Below, piece by piece: positions 26,168 to 35,153 of a stretch of DNA of 64,000 nucleotides (position 1 is the first letter of the stretch; every line of letters starts with the position of its first letter). Both the position numbers and the translations under genes were made by a program. The notes under the pieces are model-generated. The model did no database searches. It saw only the letters and a program-made list of their open reading frames with translations, and was not told the DNA's origin. The DNA is from Dinoroseobacter shibae DFL 12 = DSM 16493 (GTDB taxonomy: Bacteria; Pseudomonadota; Alphaproteobacteria; Rhodobacterales; Rhodobacteraceae), in NCBI RefSeq assembly GCF_000018145.1, contig NC_009952.1:2170001-2234000 (forward strand). Direction: 5' to 3'.

Positions 26168-27586
26168 TCACGTCCGGGCGCGCAGCACCGCACCGGGGTT
26201 CATCAGCCCGTGTGGGTCTAGCGCATCCTTGATCGCGCGCATCGCCGCCTGCTTCACCGGATCGCCGTAGCGTTCAAGATCCTCGACCTTCAGCCGCCCC
26301 ACCCCGTGCTCGGCCGAAACCGACCCGCCCAGCTCATGCACCAGATCATGCACGCAGGTCTTGATCGCGGGCCGTTCGTCCTCGTGATCGGCCCGGCTGC
26401 GGCCCGGTTGCGGGAAAACGTTATAGTGCAGGTTTCCGTCGCCCACATGGCCGAAGCAGTTGATCCGGTAATCCCCGATCCCGGCCAGCCGCGCCGTGGC
26501 GGTCTCGATGAAGTTGGGGATCTCCGATAGGGGCACCGAGATGTCATGGGACGACACCGACCCGATCCGCCGATTGGCCTCGGGGATGTTCTCCCGCAGC
26601 GCCCAGAGCGCGTCCGCCTGCGCCTCGGACTGGGCGATCACCCCGTCAGACACCAGCCCCGCCTCCGCCGCCCGGGCAAAAAGCGTCTCCAGCGCGCCCT
26701 CGGGATCGAACCCGCTGGCACCTGCCAGATCGATCAGCACCGACCAGGCGGGCACCGGATCGAGGGGCGCGCGCATCTCCGGCATGGTCTCGGCAAAGAA
26801 CTCGAACCCGCGCCCCGAGATCAGCTCGAAGGCCGAAATCGTGTCGCCCGCAACCTCCCCCGCAAGCGCCAGCAGGTCGAGCGCCGCGGCGGGGCTGTCG
26901 ACCACCAGCAGCCCGACCCCGTGGCGCTGCGGCAGGGGTGACAGGCGCAGCGCCGCGCCGGTGATGATCCCCAGCGTGCCCTCCGCCCCGATCAGCAGGT
27001 GGCGCAGATCGTAGCCCATGTTGTTCTTCCGCAGCCGCGTCAGCCCGTGCCAGATCGCCCCATCCGGCATCACCGCCTCCAGCCCAAGACACAAGTCCCG
27101 CGCATTGCCGTAGCGCAGCACATTGACCCCGCCCGCATTCGTGGCCAACACCCCGCCGATGGTGGCCGAGCCCTCGGAAGCCAGCGACAGCGGAAAGAGC
27201 CGCCCGACATCCCTGGCCGCCTGCTGCACCTCGGCCAGCACCGCGCCCGCGTCGGCCACCAGCACGTTCTCCTCGGGATAGACCGCGCGGATGGACCGCA
27301 TCCGCCGCAGGGACAGGATCACTGGCACCGGACCCGCGGGCGCGATCTGCCCGCCCACGAGGCCCGTGCCGCCGCCGTAGGGGATGATCGGCACCTTGTG
27401 CGCCTGGGCCAGCCGCACCAGCGTCGCCACCTCCTCGGTCGCGCCCGGCGCCACCAGCAGCCCGCCGGAGCCCGCATACCGTCCCCGCGGCTCTTCGAGA
27501 TAGGCCGCCGACAACTCGGGAAAGGCCGCCTCCGGCAGGGCGGCGCGCACGGCGGTCTCGAAATCGGCAGGCACGGTGTCCAGCAT
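26168..27586 (-). CDS. FAD-binding oxidase, GlcD / D-lactate dehydrogenase type
   Basis: A 472-residue FAD-linked 2-hydroxyacid dehydrogenase (glycolate or D-lactate). FAD_binding_4 domain: VPIIPYGGGTGLVGGQIAP and LATNAGGVNVLRYGNARDL. FAD-oxidase C-terminal domain: NCFGHVGDGNLHYNVFPQ and SVSAEHGVGRLKVEDLERY. ATG 27586 follows AGGAGA by 6 bases and places the FAD domain normally; a longer frame is rejected. GlcE and GlcF subunits are not adjacent, so it is more likely a single-subunit D-2-hydroxyacid dehydrogenase than glycolate oxidase subunit GlcD. Confidence 0.9.
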   Translation of the reverse strand: MLDTVPADFETAVRAALPEAAFPELSAAYLEEPRGRYAGSGGLLVAPGATEEVATLVRLAQAHKVPIIPYGGGTGLVGGQIAPAGPVPVILSLRRMRSIRAVYPEENVLVADAGAVLAEVQQAARDVGRLFPLSLASEGSATIGGVLATNAGGVNVLRYGNARDLCLGLEAVMPDGAIWHGLTRLRKNNMGYDLRHLLIGAEGTLGIITGAALRLSPLPQRHGVGLLVVDSPAAALDLLALAGEVAGDTISAFELISGRGFEFFAETMPEMRAPLDPVPAWSVLIDLAGASGFDPEGALETLFARAAEAGLVSDGVIAQSEAQADALWALRENIPEANRRIGSVSSHDISVPLSEIPNFIETATARLAGIGDYRINCFGHVGDGNLHYNVFPQPGRSRADHEDERPAIKTCVHDLVHELGGSVSAEHGVGRLKVEDLERYGDPVKQAAMRAIKDALDPHGLMNPGAVLRART

Positions 27587-27641
27587 CTCTGTCTCCTGAT
27601 CTGTCGCGTTCTTGTCCCCGCAGCGCCCCGGCGGGTCAAGC

Positions 27642-28481
27642 TCAGCCGTCGTCGCGCAGCCAGGCCGGGCGCAGCACCACCACCGTCGGCTCCGACGGCA
27701 GGCTGCGGAGCGAGACCTCGATGAAATTCTCCTCCCGCCGGTCGATGCGGAACTCATCGGCCATGCCGTCCAGGAACTTCTCCAGGGTGAAGTCCCCGAA
27801 CCAGTGCATCGGAATGATGACCGAGGACCGCAGCCGCTTGAGCAGGTCGATCATCACCTCCTGCGGCACCGTATAGCCGCCGTCGACCGGTGCCATCACC
27901 ACGTCGAGCCGGCCCAGCGCCGCGAATTGCCGATCGTTGAGCGCGTGATGCAGGTGCCCCAGATGCCCGATGCAGAGCCCTGCAATTTCGAACACGAAGA
28001 TCGAGTTGCCCAGGGGCGCGCTCACCGTGCCGAAGCCCGAGCGCACATCCGTGGGCACATTCCGCACAAGCACCTCGCCCAGTTCCAGGTAATGCTCGAT
28101 CGGATTGGCGCCGTTGGGGTTCCATCCGGGCAAAACGTGGGGAATGCGCGGGTCCGGGGTGTCGGTCCAATGGGTCGAATGGGCGTTGTTCATCGTGACC
28201 ACATCGGGAAAGAAATCCGTGTTGCCCAGAAACCCGGTGTAATCGGTGACCGCCGAGAAGCCCTCCGGCCCCTCCAGCAGGAAGCTGGCATGGGCGATAT
28301 AGCTCAGCCGCACGGTGAACTCCTGCAGGGGCTGTCCGAAACTGGCCTTCTGAATGTACTCGATCCCCGGCGCAGCATCCGCGATGGCGATGCAATGGCT
28401 GGGCTTGCGGGCCTGGGCCTCTGCCGGGGCGGCAAGCCCCATGGCAGCGAGAGCGGCGGCGAAAAGAGAGATGCAGCGCAT
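27642..28481 (-). CDS. exported MBL-fold (metallo-beta-lactamase-like) protein
   Basis: A 279-residue protein with a Sec signal peptide (residues 1-22, AEA). The body follows the UlaG-like MBL layout: YIAHASFLLEGPEG at the first strands, VVTMNNAHSTHWTD in the place of the HxHxDH motif, IGHLGHLHH for the next metal His, and IPMHWFGD near the end. The first motif is degenerate (NAHSTH), so the metal site may be altered. Strong AGGAGG ribosome-binding site. It is divergent from tpiA and 55 bp before the oxidase gene on the same strand. Substrate unknown. Confidence 0.82.
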   Translation of the reverse strand: MRCISLFAAALAAMGLAAPAEAQARKPSHCIAIADAAPGIEYIQKASFGQPLQEFTVRLSYIAHASFLLEGPEGFSAVTDYTGFLGNTDFFPDVVTMNNAHSTHWTDTPDPRIPHVLPGWNPNGANPIEHYLELGEVLVRNVPTDVRSGFGTVSAPLGNSIFVFEIAGLCIGHLGHLHHALNDRQFAALGRLDVVMAPVDGGYTVPQEVMIDLLKRLRSSVIIPMHWFGDFTLEKFLDGMADEFRIDRREENFIEVSLRSLPSEPTVVVLRPAWLRDDG

Positions 28482-28729
28482 GGGCGAACCTCCTGTCGGG
28501 CGCGGGCCTGCGGGGCAGACCAGGGTAAACCGGGATACCTTGTCCATATAGGGCCGCACGGGCCTCTGTCCGCTTTTGCCGCCGCGCCGCGCCGGGATCG
28601 CCGCGGGATGGCGGCCGGGTGCCGCATCTTCAAGCAGACCGAACCGGCCATGCCGCGCCAGAAAGCGGATGCACCGCCCGCCCAACCCGCGTATCCATTG
28701 GGCAACGAAACGCGACGAGAGGACAGGCC

Positions 28730-29473
28730 ATGCGGCGGAAACTGGCGGCGGGAAACTGGAAGATGAACGGGCTGCGCGCGGCCCTCGCGGAAGCGGAGGC
28801 GATCACGGCCGCGGCCGCTGCGGACGGACCCGAGGTCCTGCTCTGCCCGCCCGCGACGCTCCTGGCGCCCATGGCGGCGCAGGCCGAGGGCACCGCCCTG
28901 CAGATCGGCGGGCAGTATTGCCATCCCGCCCCCTCGGGCGCCCATACGGGCCATGTCTCGGCGCCGATGCTGCGCGATGCCGGGGCCAGCTACGTGATCG
29001 TGGGGCATTCCGAACGGCGCCAGGACGACGGCGAGCGCGACGCGGATGTGCGCGCCCAGACGCTCGCGGCCTGGCAAGCCGGGCTGACCGCCATCGTCTG
29101 CGTGGGCGAGACCGAGGCCGAACGCGATGCCGCCAACACGCTGGCGATCATCGGCGGGCAACTGGCGGGCTCCATCCCCGATACCGCCACGGGTGCCAAT
29201 CTCGTGGTGGCCTATGAGCCGGTCTGGGCCATCGGCACGGGCCGGGTGCCCAGCGTCGACCAGATCGGCGAGGTGCATGATTTCATCCGCGCGCGACTGG
29301 AACAACGTTTCGGCGAAGGCGTGGGGCGGTCGGTACGGCTGCTCTATGGCGGCTCGGTCAAACCCGGCATCGCCGCCGAGATCTTCGCCGTGTCCAACGT
29401 GGACGGGGCGCTTGTGGGCGGCGCATCCCTGAAGGCGGCGGATTTCACCGGGATCATCGCCGCACTGGGCTGA
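28730..29473 (+). CDS. tpiA: triosephosphate isomerase
   Basis: Interconverts dihydroxyacetone phosphate and glyceraldehyde-3-phosphate. It has 247 residues, slightly short but complete. AAGNWKMNG at residues 6-14 carries the catalytic Lys, VIVGHSERR the catalytic His, [11 protein letters not shown] the catalytic Glu and LYGGSVKP the phosphate loop. The start follows GAGAGGAC. Divergent promoter shared with the MBL gene. Confidence 0.97.
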   Translation: MRRKLAAGNWKMNGLRAALAEAEAITAAAAADGPEVLLCPPATLLAPMAAQAEGTALQIGGQYCHPAPSGAHTGHVSAPMLRDAGASYVIVGHSERRQDDGERDADVRAQTLAAWQAGLTAIVCVGETEAERDAANTLAIIGGQLAGSIPDTATGANLVVAYEPVWAIGTGRVPSVDQIGEVHDFIRARLEQRFGEGVGRSVRLLYGGSVKPGIAAEIFAVSNVDGALVGGASLKAADFTGIIAALG

Positions 29474-29515
29474 GGGTCCGGTTGGGGCGCTGCCCCCGCC
29501 GCGCTGCGCGCGTCT

Positions 29516-29542
29516 CCCCCGGAGAATTTCGGCACAGATGAA
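29516..29542 (+). repeat. recurring intergenic motif, copy 2
   Basis: CCCCCGGAGAATTTCGGC followed by ACAGATGAAGA, about 45 bp after tpiA. A variant of the element also found after mtnP and valS. Confidence 0.5.
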
Positions 29543-29564
29543 GAGGCTTTGCCGCGCGCGGGGC

Positions 29565-30497
29565 TCAGGCGCTTTGCGGTTCTTCGGCGGTCCCGGACCG
29601 TTGCAGCTTGATCGGCTCGGTTCTCGCCAGCCGGATGACATGGGACATGAAGGGCAGCGTGGTCTCGGTGTCGCGCGTGGCCGCATAGAGCCGCTTGGTC
29701 ACGCCGCTCTCCGTCAGCGGCCGCGTGACATAGTCCGAATTGTAGCGCACCTCCCGCACCACCCAGTCGGGCAGCACCGCGACCCCCCGATTGGACGCCA
29801 CCAGCAGAAGGATCACCGCCGTCAGCTCCACCTGCCGGACCGCGCGCGGCTCGATCCGCGCCGGGATCAGCAGTTCGGAGAACACGTCGAGCCGGGCGCG
29901 ATCCACCGGGTAGGTGATCAGCAGCTCGTCGCGGAAATCCTCTGCCTCGACAAAGGGTTTGGCCGCCAGCGGATGGGCGGCGGACGCGACGAACACGGGC
30001 TCGTAGTCGAAGAGCGGGGTGAAATCGACGCCCGGCAACTCTTCCGGATCCGACGAGATCACCAGGTCCACCTCTTCGCGCTGCAAGGCGGGCAGCGCCT
30101 GGAATTGCAGCCCCGGGCGGATGTCCACATCCACGTCCGGCCAGGCCTTGCGGAACTGCTCCAGCACCGGAAACAGCCACTCGTAACAGGCGTGGCATTC
30201 GATGGCGATATGCAGCCGCCCGGTCTTGCCCGCCTTGATCCCGCGGAACTCTTCCTCCAGCGCGGCGACCTGGGGCAGCACCTGCTCGGCCAGCCGCAAC
30301 AGCCGCATGCCCGCCGCCGACAGCTTCAGCGGCTTGGAGCGGCGCACGAACAGCTCCAGCCCCGCCTGGTCCTCCAACCCCTTGATCTGATGGGACAAGG
30401 CCGATTGCGTGATGTTGAGCTGATCGGCCGCCTTGGCCAGACCTCCGGCCTCGTGGATCGCCTTGACCGTGCGCAGATGTCGAAATTCCAGATGCAT
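29565..30497 (-). CDS. metR: LysR family regulator, MetR-like
   Basis: Transcription regulator expected to control metF and methionine genes with homocysteine as effector. It has 310 residues from MHLEFRHLRTVKAI, the usual MetR N-terminus; an in-frame ATG 24 bases upstream overlaps the putative operator, so the internal start is favoured. The HTH spans about residues 18-40 (GGLAKAADQLNITQSALSHQ), and ECHACYEWLFP and GLQFQALPALQ are MetR-typical effector-domain motifs. It is divergent from metF with about 96 bp between, the classic arrangement. Confidence 0.9.
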   Translation of the reverse strand: MHLEFRHLRTVKAIHEAGGLAKAADQLNITQSALSHQIKGLEDQAGLELFVRRSKPLKLSAAGMRLLRLAEQVLPQVAALEEEFRGIKAGKTGRLHIAIECHACYEWLFPVLEQFRKAWPDVDVDIRPGLQFQALPALQREEVDLVISSDPEELPGVDFTPLFDYEPVFVASAAHPLAAKPFVEAEDFRDELLITYPVDRARLDVFSELLIPARIEPRAVRQVELTAVILLLVASNRGVAVLPDWVVREVRYNSDYVTRPLTESGVTKRLYAATRDTETTLPFMSHVIRLARTEPIKLQRSGTAEEPQSA

Positions 30498-30516
30498 GAC
30501 CTGAGCCGCCTTCATG

Positions 30517-30536
30517 TTCATCTTGAAGATTATGAA
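30517..30536. promoter_or_regulatory. LysR-type operator between metR and metF
   Basis: TTCATCTTGAAGATTATGAA has the 5-bp inverted repeat TTCAT-N10-ATGAA, with two further TGAA/TTCA half-sites inside, which fits MetR/LysR binding sites (TGAA-N5-TTCA, T-N11-A). It lies 20 bp upstream of the chosen metR start and 58 bp before metF, so both genes could be controlled from it. Confidence 0.6.
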
Positions 30537-30593
30537 ATTGTCTCAGTTTGGCAAGTATGGGAAACATCCGGTCAGCCAAATCAGGAAATCCCC

Positions 30594-31463
30594 ATGTCCG
30601 CACCGCGCGTGTCTTTCGAATTCTTCCCGCCCCAGTCCATCGCAGCCTCCTTCCGGCTGTGGGATACGGTCCGGACCCTTGCTCCGCTCGACCCGAGCTT
30701 CGTCTCCGTCACCTACGGTGCGGGGGGCACGACCCGCAAGCTGACCCATGACGCGGTGGCCACGATCGGGCAGAACTACGGGCTGAACGTGGCCGCGCAC
30801 CTGACCTGCGTCGAGGCGACCCGCGCCGAGACCCTGGAGATCGCCGAGGGCTACGCCGCGGCGGGTGTGACCGAGATCGTCGCCCTGCGCGGCGACCCGC
30901 CCAAGGGTGCCGACCGCTTCACCGCGGCCCAAGACGGCTTTGCCAGCTCGGTCGAGCTGATCGAGGCGCTGGCCGCCACGGGCAAGTTCACCCTGCGCGT
31001 GGGGGCCTACCCGGACCAACACCCGGAAGCCGCGAGTGCCGACGCGGATGTCGACTACCTCAAGCGCAAGATCGACGCGGGCGCCCACTCGGCGATCACC
31101 CAGTTCTTCTTCGAGGCCGAGACGTTCTTCCGCTTCCGCGATCGCTGCGCCAAGGCGGGGATCGACGCGCCCATCATCCCGGGCATCATCCCGATCGAGA
31201 ATTGGACACGGGCGCGCCAGTTCGCCCTGCGCTGCGGCACCAAGGTGCCCGCCTGGCTCGACGAGGCTTATGCCGCGGCCATCCGGGATGGTCGCGAGGA
31301 CCTTCTGTCCATCGCATTGACCACCGAGCTGTGCACCGAGTTGCGCGAGGGCGGGGTCGAGGACCTGCATTTCTACACGCTCAACAAGCCCGAATTGACC
31401 CGGGAGGTCTGCGCGGCCCTCGGCGTGACGCCCAAGGCCGGGCTCGCCGAAGTCGCGGCCTGA
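30594..31463 (+). CDS. metF: methylenetetrahydrofolate reductase
   Basis: Reduces 5,10-methylene-THF to 5-methyl-THF for methionine synthesis, using FAD and NADH. It has 289 residues, the bacterial length. SFEFFPPQS with the catalytic Glu begins the protein, SVTYGAGGTTR is family-typical, LRGDPPKG lies near the FAD site, and AHSAITQFFFE follows. AGGAA precedes the ATG. It is divergently linked to metR. Confidence 0.96.
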   Translation: MSAPRVSFEFFPPQSIAASFRLWDTVRTLAPLDPSFVSVTYGAGGTTRKLTHDAVATIGQNYGLNVAAHLTCVEATRAETLEIAEGYAAAGVTEIVALRGDPPKGADRFTAAQDGFASSVELIEALAATGKFTLRVGAYPDQHPEAASADADVDYLKRKIDAGAHSAITQFFFEAETFFRFRDRCAKAGIDAPIIPGIIPIENWTRARQFALRCGTKVPAWLDEAYAAAIRDGREDLLSIALTTELCTELREGGVEDLHFYTLNKPELTREVCAALGVTPKAGLAEVAA

Positions 31464-31529
31464 GCGACCCCGACCCGATATCCCGCGCAGGTCGCGGGCG
31501 GGCCTCCCCCCGCCCCGGCGCGCGTCTTC

Positions 31530-32114
31530 CTATTCCGCCATCTCGATCTCGAGCGTGATCGCGGCGTACCAATCGGCGATCTCCCGGATCTCGGCATCGG
31601 ACAGCTCCGCGGCCACCTCCGACATGATGTCATGCTGGCGCTGGCCTCGTTTGTACGCCTTGAGCTGGGTGTCGATGTAGATGTTCGTCTCTCCCGCCAG
31701 GTTCGGCGCGTCCAACAGCTGCGAGATCCCGTTCGCGCCATGGCAGGACACGCAGGCCTGCGGCGCATCCTCCGCCTGCACGCCCTCGGGCAGCGTGGCG
31801 CGCGCCGCATGGGCCGCATACCAGGCCGCCACGTCCGAGATCTGCTGCGCGCTGAGCCCCGCGGTGACCACGCTCATCATCTCGTGGACCCGCGCGCCGG
31901 TCTTGAAGGCCATCAACTGCGCCTCCAGGTACTCCTCCGGCTCCCCGCCGATATGGGGCGCGATGGGGATCGCCGCCATCCCGTCCAACCCGTGACAGGT
32001 GCGGCACATATTGGCGATCTTGCGCCCCGCGACCGGGTCATCCGCGACCGCCGGTGCCGGGGCGCCCCCGGCGAGCATCAGCCCGCCGAGAACCGTGATC
32101 AGGGCCTGCCTCAT
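31530..32114 (-). CDS. diheme cytochrome c (c4-like)
   Basis: Periplasmic electron carrier of 194 residues with a Sec signal peptide (residues 1-24). Two heme c motifs, CRTCH near residue 37 and CVSCH near residue 120, each at the head of one of two similar domains, as in cytochrome c4. Axial Met candidates are in MMSVVTAGLS and DIMSEVAAELS. Its ATG overlaps the stop of the upstream dehydrogenase (ATGA), so it is the likely direct electron acceptor of that enzyme. Confidence 0.93.
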   Translation of the reverse strand: MRQALITVLGGLMLAGGAPAPAVADDPVAGRKIANMCRTCHGLDGMAAIPIAPHIGGEPEEYLEAQLMAFKTGARVHEMMSVVTAGLSAQQISDVAAWYAAHAARATLPEGVQAEDAPQACVSCHGANGISQLLDAPNLAGETNIYIDTQLKAYKRGQRQHDIMSEVAAELSDAEIREIADWYAAITLEIEMAE

Positions 32115-33370
32115 TCGGCGGGCATCCCAACATAGGCGATCCGCCAGATCGCCCCGGCGAAGTCATCCGAGACCAGCATCGAGCCATCGGGCAGGAATTC
32201 GATGTCCATCGGACGCCCGCGATACTCGCCGGTCTCTTCGTTCAGCCAGCCATCGGCGAATACCTCCGCGCCCACCGCATCCCCGGTTTCGGGATCGAGG
32301 GCAGTGAACATCACCCGGGCGCCCACCGGCGTGGTGCGGTTCCAGGACCCGTGCTGCGCCCAGAAGATGCCCCCATGATACGCCTCGGGGAAGCTGCTGT
32401 CGTGGTAGAACCGCATGCCCAGATCCGCCGCATGGGCGGTCAGCTCAAGTTGCGGCTCGACAAAGGTCACCCCCTCGGGCCGGGGGAAATCCGCCTCCGA
32501 GACGATCTCGACCCGGGCATTGGTCCAGGGGAAGCCGAAATGCTGACCCGCCTCGGTCTGCCGGTTCAACTCGCCCGGCGGGATATCGTCGCCCATCCCG
32601 TCGACCTGGTTGTCGGTCCACCACAACTCACCCGTCGCCGGGTTGAAATCCTGCCCGACCGAGTTGCGCACGCCGCGGGTATAGACCTCGCGCTCTGAGC
32701 CGTCGGTGTTCATCCGGATGATGCCGCCGATGCCGATCTCGTCATACATCTCGATCTTGTCCAGCGGCTGCACGTTGTGCGGCTGGCCGAGCGAGACATA
32801 AAGCTTGCCGTCCGGGCCGATGTCGCACACCCGGGCGGAGTGGTTGAAGCTCTCTTCCTCGACCGGGATCAACTCGCCCTGCGGCACCACGGTGCCCACG
32901 GCGATATCCGGACTCTCGAAGAAGAACTCGGCAGCCGGGAAGACCAGGATGCGGTTCCGCTCGGCGATGTACAGGAACCCGTCCGGCGAGAAACACGGCC
33001 CGTTGGGGATGTCGAAGGTGACCGAAGGCGCGAAGTCCTTGACCTCATCGGCGACCCTGTCGCGATCCCGGTCGACGATGGACCAGACCTTGTCCTTGCG
33101 CGTGCCGGCGAACAGGACGGTGCCCTGGGGCGCCATGGACATCGAGCGGGCATCGGGCACAACCGCATAGAGGCTGACCTCGAAGCCGTCGGGCACGTTG
33201 ATGTGCTGGATGATGTTGCGCAGCGCCTCGGCCCGGTCGCCGCCCTGATCGATGAAGGTGAATGTCGCGCCGGTTTTCTGCATGTTGGACAATTTTTCCA
33301 TGTTGTCCTGCGCGTGCGCGACGCCGGTCGCCGCGACGCACAGCGCCACGGACCCGAGTAGTGATTTCAT
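32111..33370 (-). CDS. PQQ-type sugar dehydrogenase (sorbosone dehydrogenase-like), exported
   Basis: A 419-residue beta-propeller protein with a signal peptide (residues 1-20, AHA). Family motifs: LYIAERNRILVFP, RVCDIGPDGKLYVSLGQPHN and WWTDNQVDGMGDDIPPGEL; the end DGSMLVSDDFAGAIWRIAY is the typical closing blade of soluble glucose/sorbosone dehydrogenases. Likely cofactor PQQ; PQQ synthesis genes are not in the window. Start is fixed by the signal peptide and GGGAGG. First gene of the operon with the diheme cytochrome, to which it would pass electrons in the periplasm. Confidence 0.9.
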   Translation of the reverse strand: MKSLLGSVALCVAATGVAHAQDNMEKLSNMQKTGATFTFIDQGGDRAEALRNIIQHINVPDGFEVSLYAVVPDARSMSMAPQGTVLFAGTRKDKVWSIVDRDRDRVADEVKDFAPSVTFDIPNGPCFSPDGFLYIAERNRILVFPAAEFFFESPDIAVGTVVPQGELIPVEEESFNHSARVCDIGPDGKLYVSLGQPHNVQPLDKIEMYDEIGIGGIIRMNTDGSEREVYTRGVRNSVGQDFNPATGELWWTDNQVDGMGDDIPPGELNRQTEAGQHFGFPWTNARVEIVSEADFPRPEGVTFVEPQLELTAHAADLGMRFYHDSSFPEAYHGGIFWAQHGSWNRTTPVGARVMFTALDPETGDAVGAEVFADGWLNEETGEYRGRPMDIEFLPDGSMLVSDDFAGAIWRIAYVGMPAE

Positions 33371-33401
33371 GTTTTCCTCCCAAAGTGGTCTGATGAACTT
33401 A

Positions 33402-33411
33402 CCAATATTGG
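33402..33411. promoter_or_regulatory. palindrome CCAATATTGG
   Basis: Perfect 10-bp palindrome 31 bp upstream of the dehydrogenase start, next to the FNR-type box. Could be an operator or part of the core promoter. Confidence 0.35.
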
Positions 33412-33436
33412 GTCATTATTTCCGATTCGAGAAGAA

Positions 33437-33450
33437 TTGATTTACGTCAA
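33437..33450. promoter_or_regulatory. FNR/FixK-type box
   Basis: TTGATTTACGTCAA matches the FNR/FixK consensus TTGAT-N4-ATCAA in nine of ten positions. It lies about 67 bp upstream of the dehydrogenase-cytochrome operon and 72 bp upstream of the thioesterase gene. A role for an FnrL/FixK/Dnr-type oxygen regulator is inferred. Confidence 0.7.
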
Positions 33451-33521
33451 CTTATGCTTACAATACGCCCGAGAATCGGTCATAAAGCACTGAAACTGCT
33501 GTTCTTTCAACTGGATAGGTT

Positions 33522-33989
33522 GTGTCAGAACCCTTCATCCCCTCGACATTAGATGACCTGAAGGCAGTGACGGGCCTTGCATTCATGCAGGCAGTGCTGT
33601 CAGGCAAACTACCAAGTCCTCCCATGGCAGAAACGCTAGGCTACCGTCTGACCGAAGTCGCTCCGGGCCGCGTGGTGTTCACCGGCACGCCCGATCCGGC
33701 GCATTGCAACCCCATGGGCGGGGTCCATGGCGGCTGGTACGGCACCCTGCTCGATAGCGCGATGGGCTGCGCGGTGATGACAACCGTGCCGAAGGGCCGC
33801 CTCTACACGACGCTGGAGTACAAGATCAACATCACCCGCGCCCTGCCACCGGGCACCCGGATCGCCGCCGAAGGGGTCGTCGATCACGGGGGCCGGACCA
33901 CCGCCGTGGCCCATGGCGAGATCCGCGGCCTGGCCGATGGCAAACTCTATGCCACCGGCACGACGACCTGCCTGATCCTGAACGGCTGA
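33522..33989 (+). CDS. PaaI family thioesterase (hotdog fold)
   Basis: Acyl-CoA thioesterase-like protein, 155 residues. The core NPMGGVHGGWYGTLLDSAMG carries the hotdog-fold helix with the catalytic Asp, followed by TLEYKINITRALPPG and the closing strands ATGTTTCLILNG. Substrate unknown (short or aromatic acyl-CoA are typical). It starts at GTG with a GGATAGG-like site. It stands alone, divergent from the PQQ dehydrogenase operon. Confidence 0.9.
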   Translation: MSEPFIPSTLDDLKAVTGLAFMQAVLSGKLPSPPMAETLGYRLTEVAPGRVVFTGTPDPAHCNPMGGVHGGWYGTLLDSAMGCAVMTTVPKGRLYTTLEYKINITRALPPGTRIAAEGVVDHGGRTTAVAHGEIRGLADGKLYATGTTTCLILNG

Positions 33990-34079
33990 GCCCGCCCGCG
34001 CCAGCACGCGCCGCTCCTCGCGCGGCGCACTACGCCGCCCCGCGCGCACCACCCCTTGCGCCGGATCCGGCGGACCTTG

Positions 34080-35153
34080 TCAGGACCGGGCGCCACGCCG
34101 CGGAAGGCGCAGCCGGGCACGCAGCCGCGGAAGATCCCCCCGCGGCATGGTCCACAGCCCTTGCGTCGCGCGCCGCAGAAACGGGATCTTCGGAATGCGG
34201 GGAACCGACTCGTGCAGGCTCTCGGACCGGTCCAAACCGACCTTGCGCGCGCCGCGCAGCAAGAACAGCTTACCCCAACGCCGCCAGGACCCCATCGAGG
34301 GCGCCGCGGCGTCGCGCGGGAACCGGTCCTGCCACCGGTCCGGCAGGCGCAGCCCGCAACTCTCCGCCTGCTCCAGTATCCAGACCAGCGGAATATTCGC
34401 CAGCGGACGCGCCGGGGCAAAGCCCGCAAGCTGCCCGCCGATATCGCCATGGGTGCCGCGGAACCAGACCTGCTCCACATGCCCGTTCCAGCCTGGCGGA
34501 CAGGTCCACAGCACCGGCGCGAAAGCCAACCGCCGCTCGTTCAGCGCCAGCGCGTGGAACCCGTGCCTGACCGACGCGCTCAGCTGGTCGGAATGGAACT
34601 CGGTCGCCATGGGGGCCAGCCGCCACAGAACCGGCGCGCGGATGCCCAGCGCCTTGACCGTATCCCAGGCCCCGATCATCTCGATCGGCACGTCCCGGTG
34701 GCAATAGCGGGCAGCGAATTTCGCCGCCCAACGGCTGCCCCGCCGCTCCTGGTAATAGCGATAGAGCTGGCCCACCCGGGCATCGGTCGCCGCCTCCGGG
34801 CGCAGCAGGCCCATTTGGTCGATCACCCCGGCCAGCGACCGCACCGCATAGGCCCCCCGCGAATAGCCCAGCAGGAAGATCCGATCCCCGGGCCGGTAGC
34901 GATGGGCGAGAAACCGGTAGGCCCGGCGGATCTGCCGGTTGATGCCGATCCCCGCGATCACCTCGATGCTGCGGCGCCAGCCCTGCCACTGGATGCCGGG
35001 CTCGTAGAACAGGGTGACATGGGGGTCCCGCCGGTCCCGGATCAGCTTGTAGGCCAGCCCCGCATTCGTCTCCCGCCCGGGCATGAGCGACGACATCGTC
35101 CCATCGAGAATGACGATGTGGTCGGTGGGGGTATGGACGGAAGGGGCCGCCAT
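34080..35153 (-). CDS. DUF2235 domain alpha/beta-hydrolase
   Basis: A 357-residue protein of the DUF2235 family. Motifs: VILDGTMSS at the N-terminus, nucleophile elbow LGYSRGAYAVRSL (GxSxG), GAWDTVKALG, and WFRGTHGDIGG. Some DUF2235 proteins are type VI secretion phospholipase effectors (Tle1); no T6SS gene or immunity gene is adjacent, and there is no signal peptide, so a housekeeping hydrolase is as likely. Start chosen at MAAPSVHTPTDHIV. The C-terminus is very Arg-rich. Confidence 0.87.
   Translation of the reverse strand: MAAPSVHTPTDHIVILDGTMSSLMPGRETNAGLAYKLIRDRRDPHVTLFYEPGIQWQGWRRSIEVIAGIGINRQIRRAYRFLAHRYRPGDRIFLLGYSRGAYAVRSLAGVIDQMGLLRPEAATDARVGQLYRYYQERRGSRWAAKFAARYCHRDVPIEMIGAWDTVKALGIRAPVLWRLAPMATEFHSDQLSASVRHGFHALALNERRLAFAPVLWTCPPGWNGHVEQVWFRGTHGDIGGQLAGFAPARPLANIPLVWILEQAESCGLRLPDRWQDRFPRDAAAPSMGSWRRWGKLFLLRGARKVGLDRSESLHESVPRIPKIPFLRRATQGLWTMPRGDLPRLRARLRLPRRGARS

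Noticed and set aside
30498-30593. SAM or SAH riboswitch upstream of metF
   Set aside because: The interval is too short and contains only a LysR-type site; no riboswitch core seen.
34080-35153. Type VI secretion effector (Tle1) call for the DUF2235 protein
   Set aside because: Family resemblance exists, but there are no T6SS, PAAR or immunity genes nearby.
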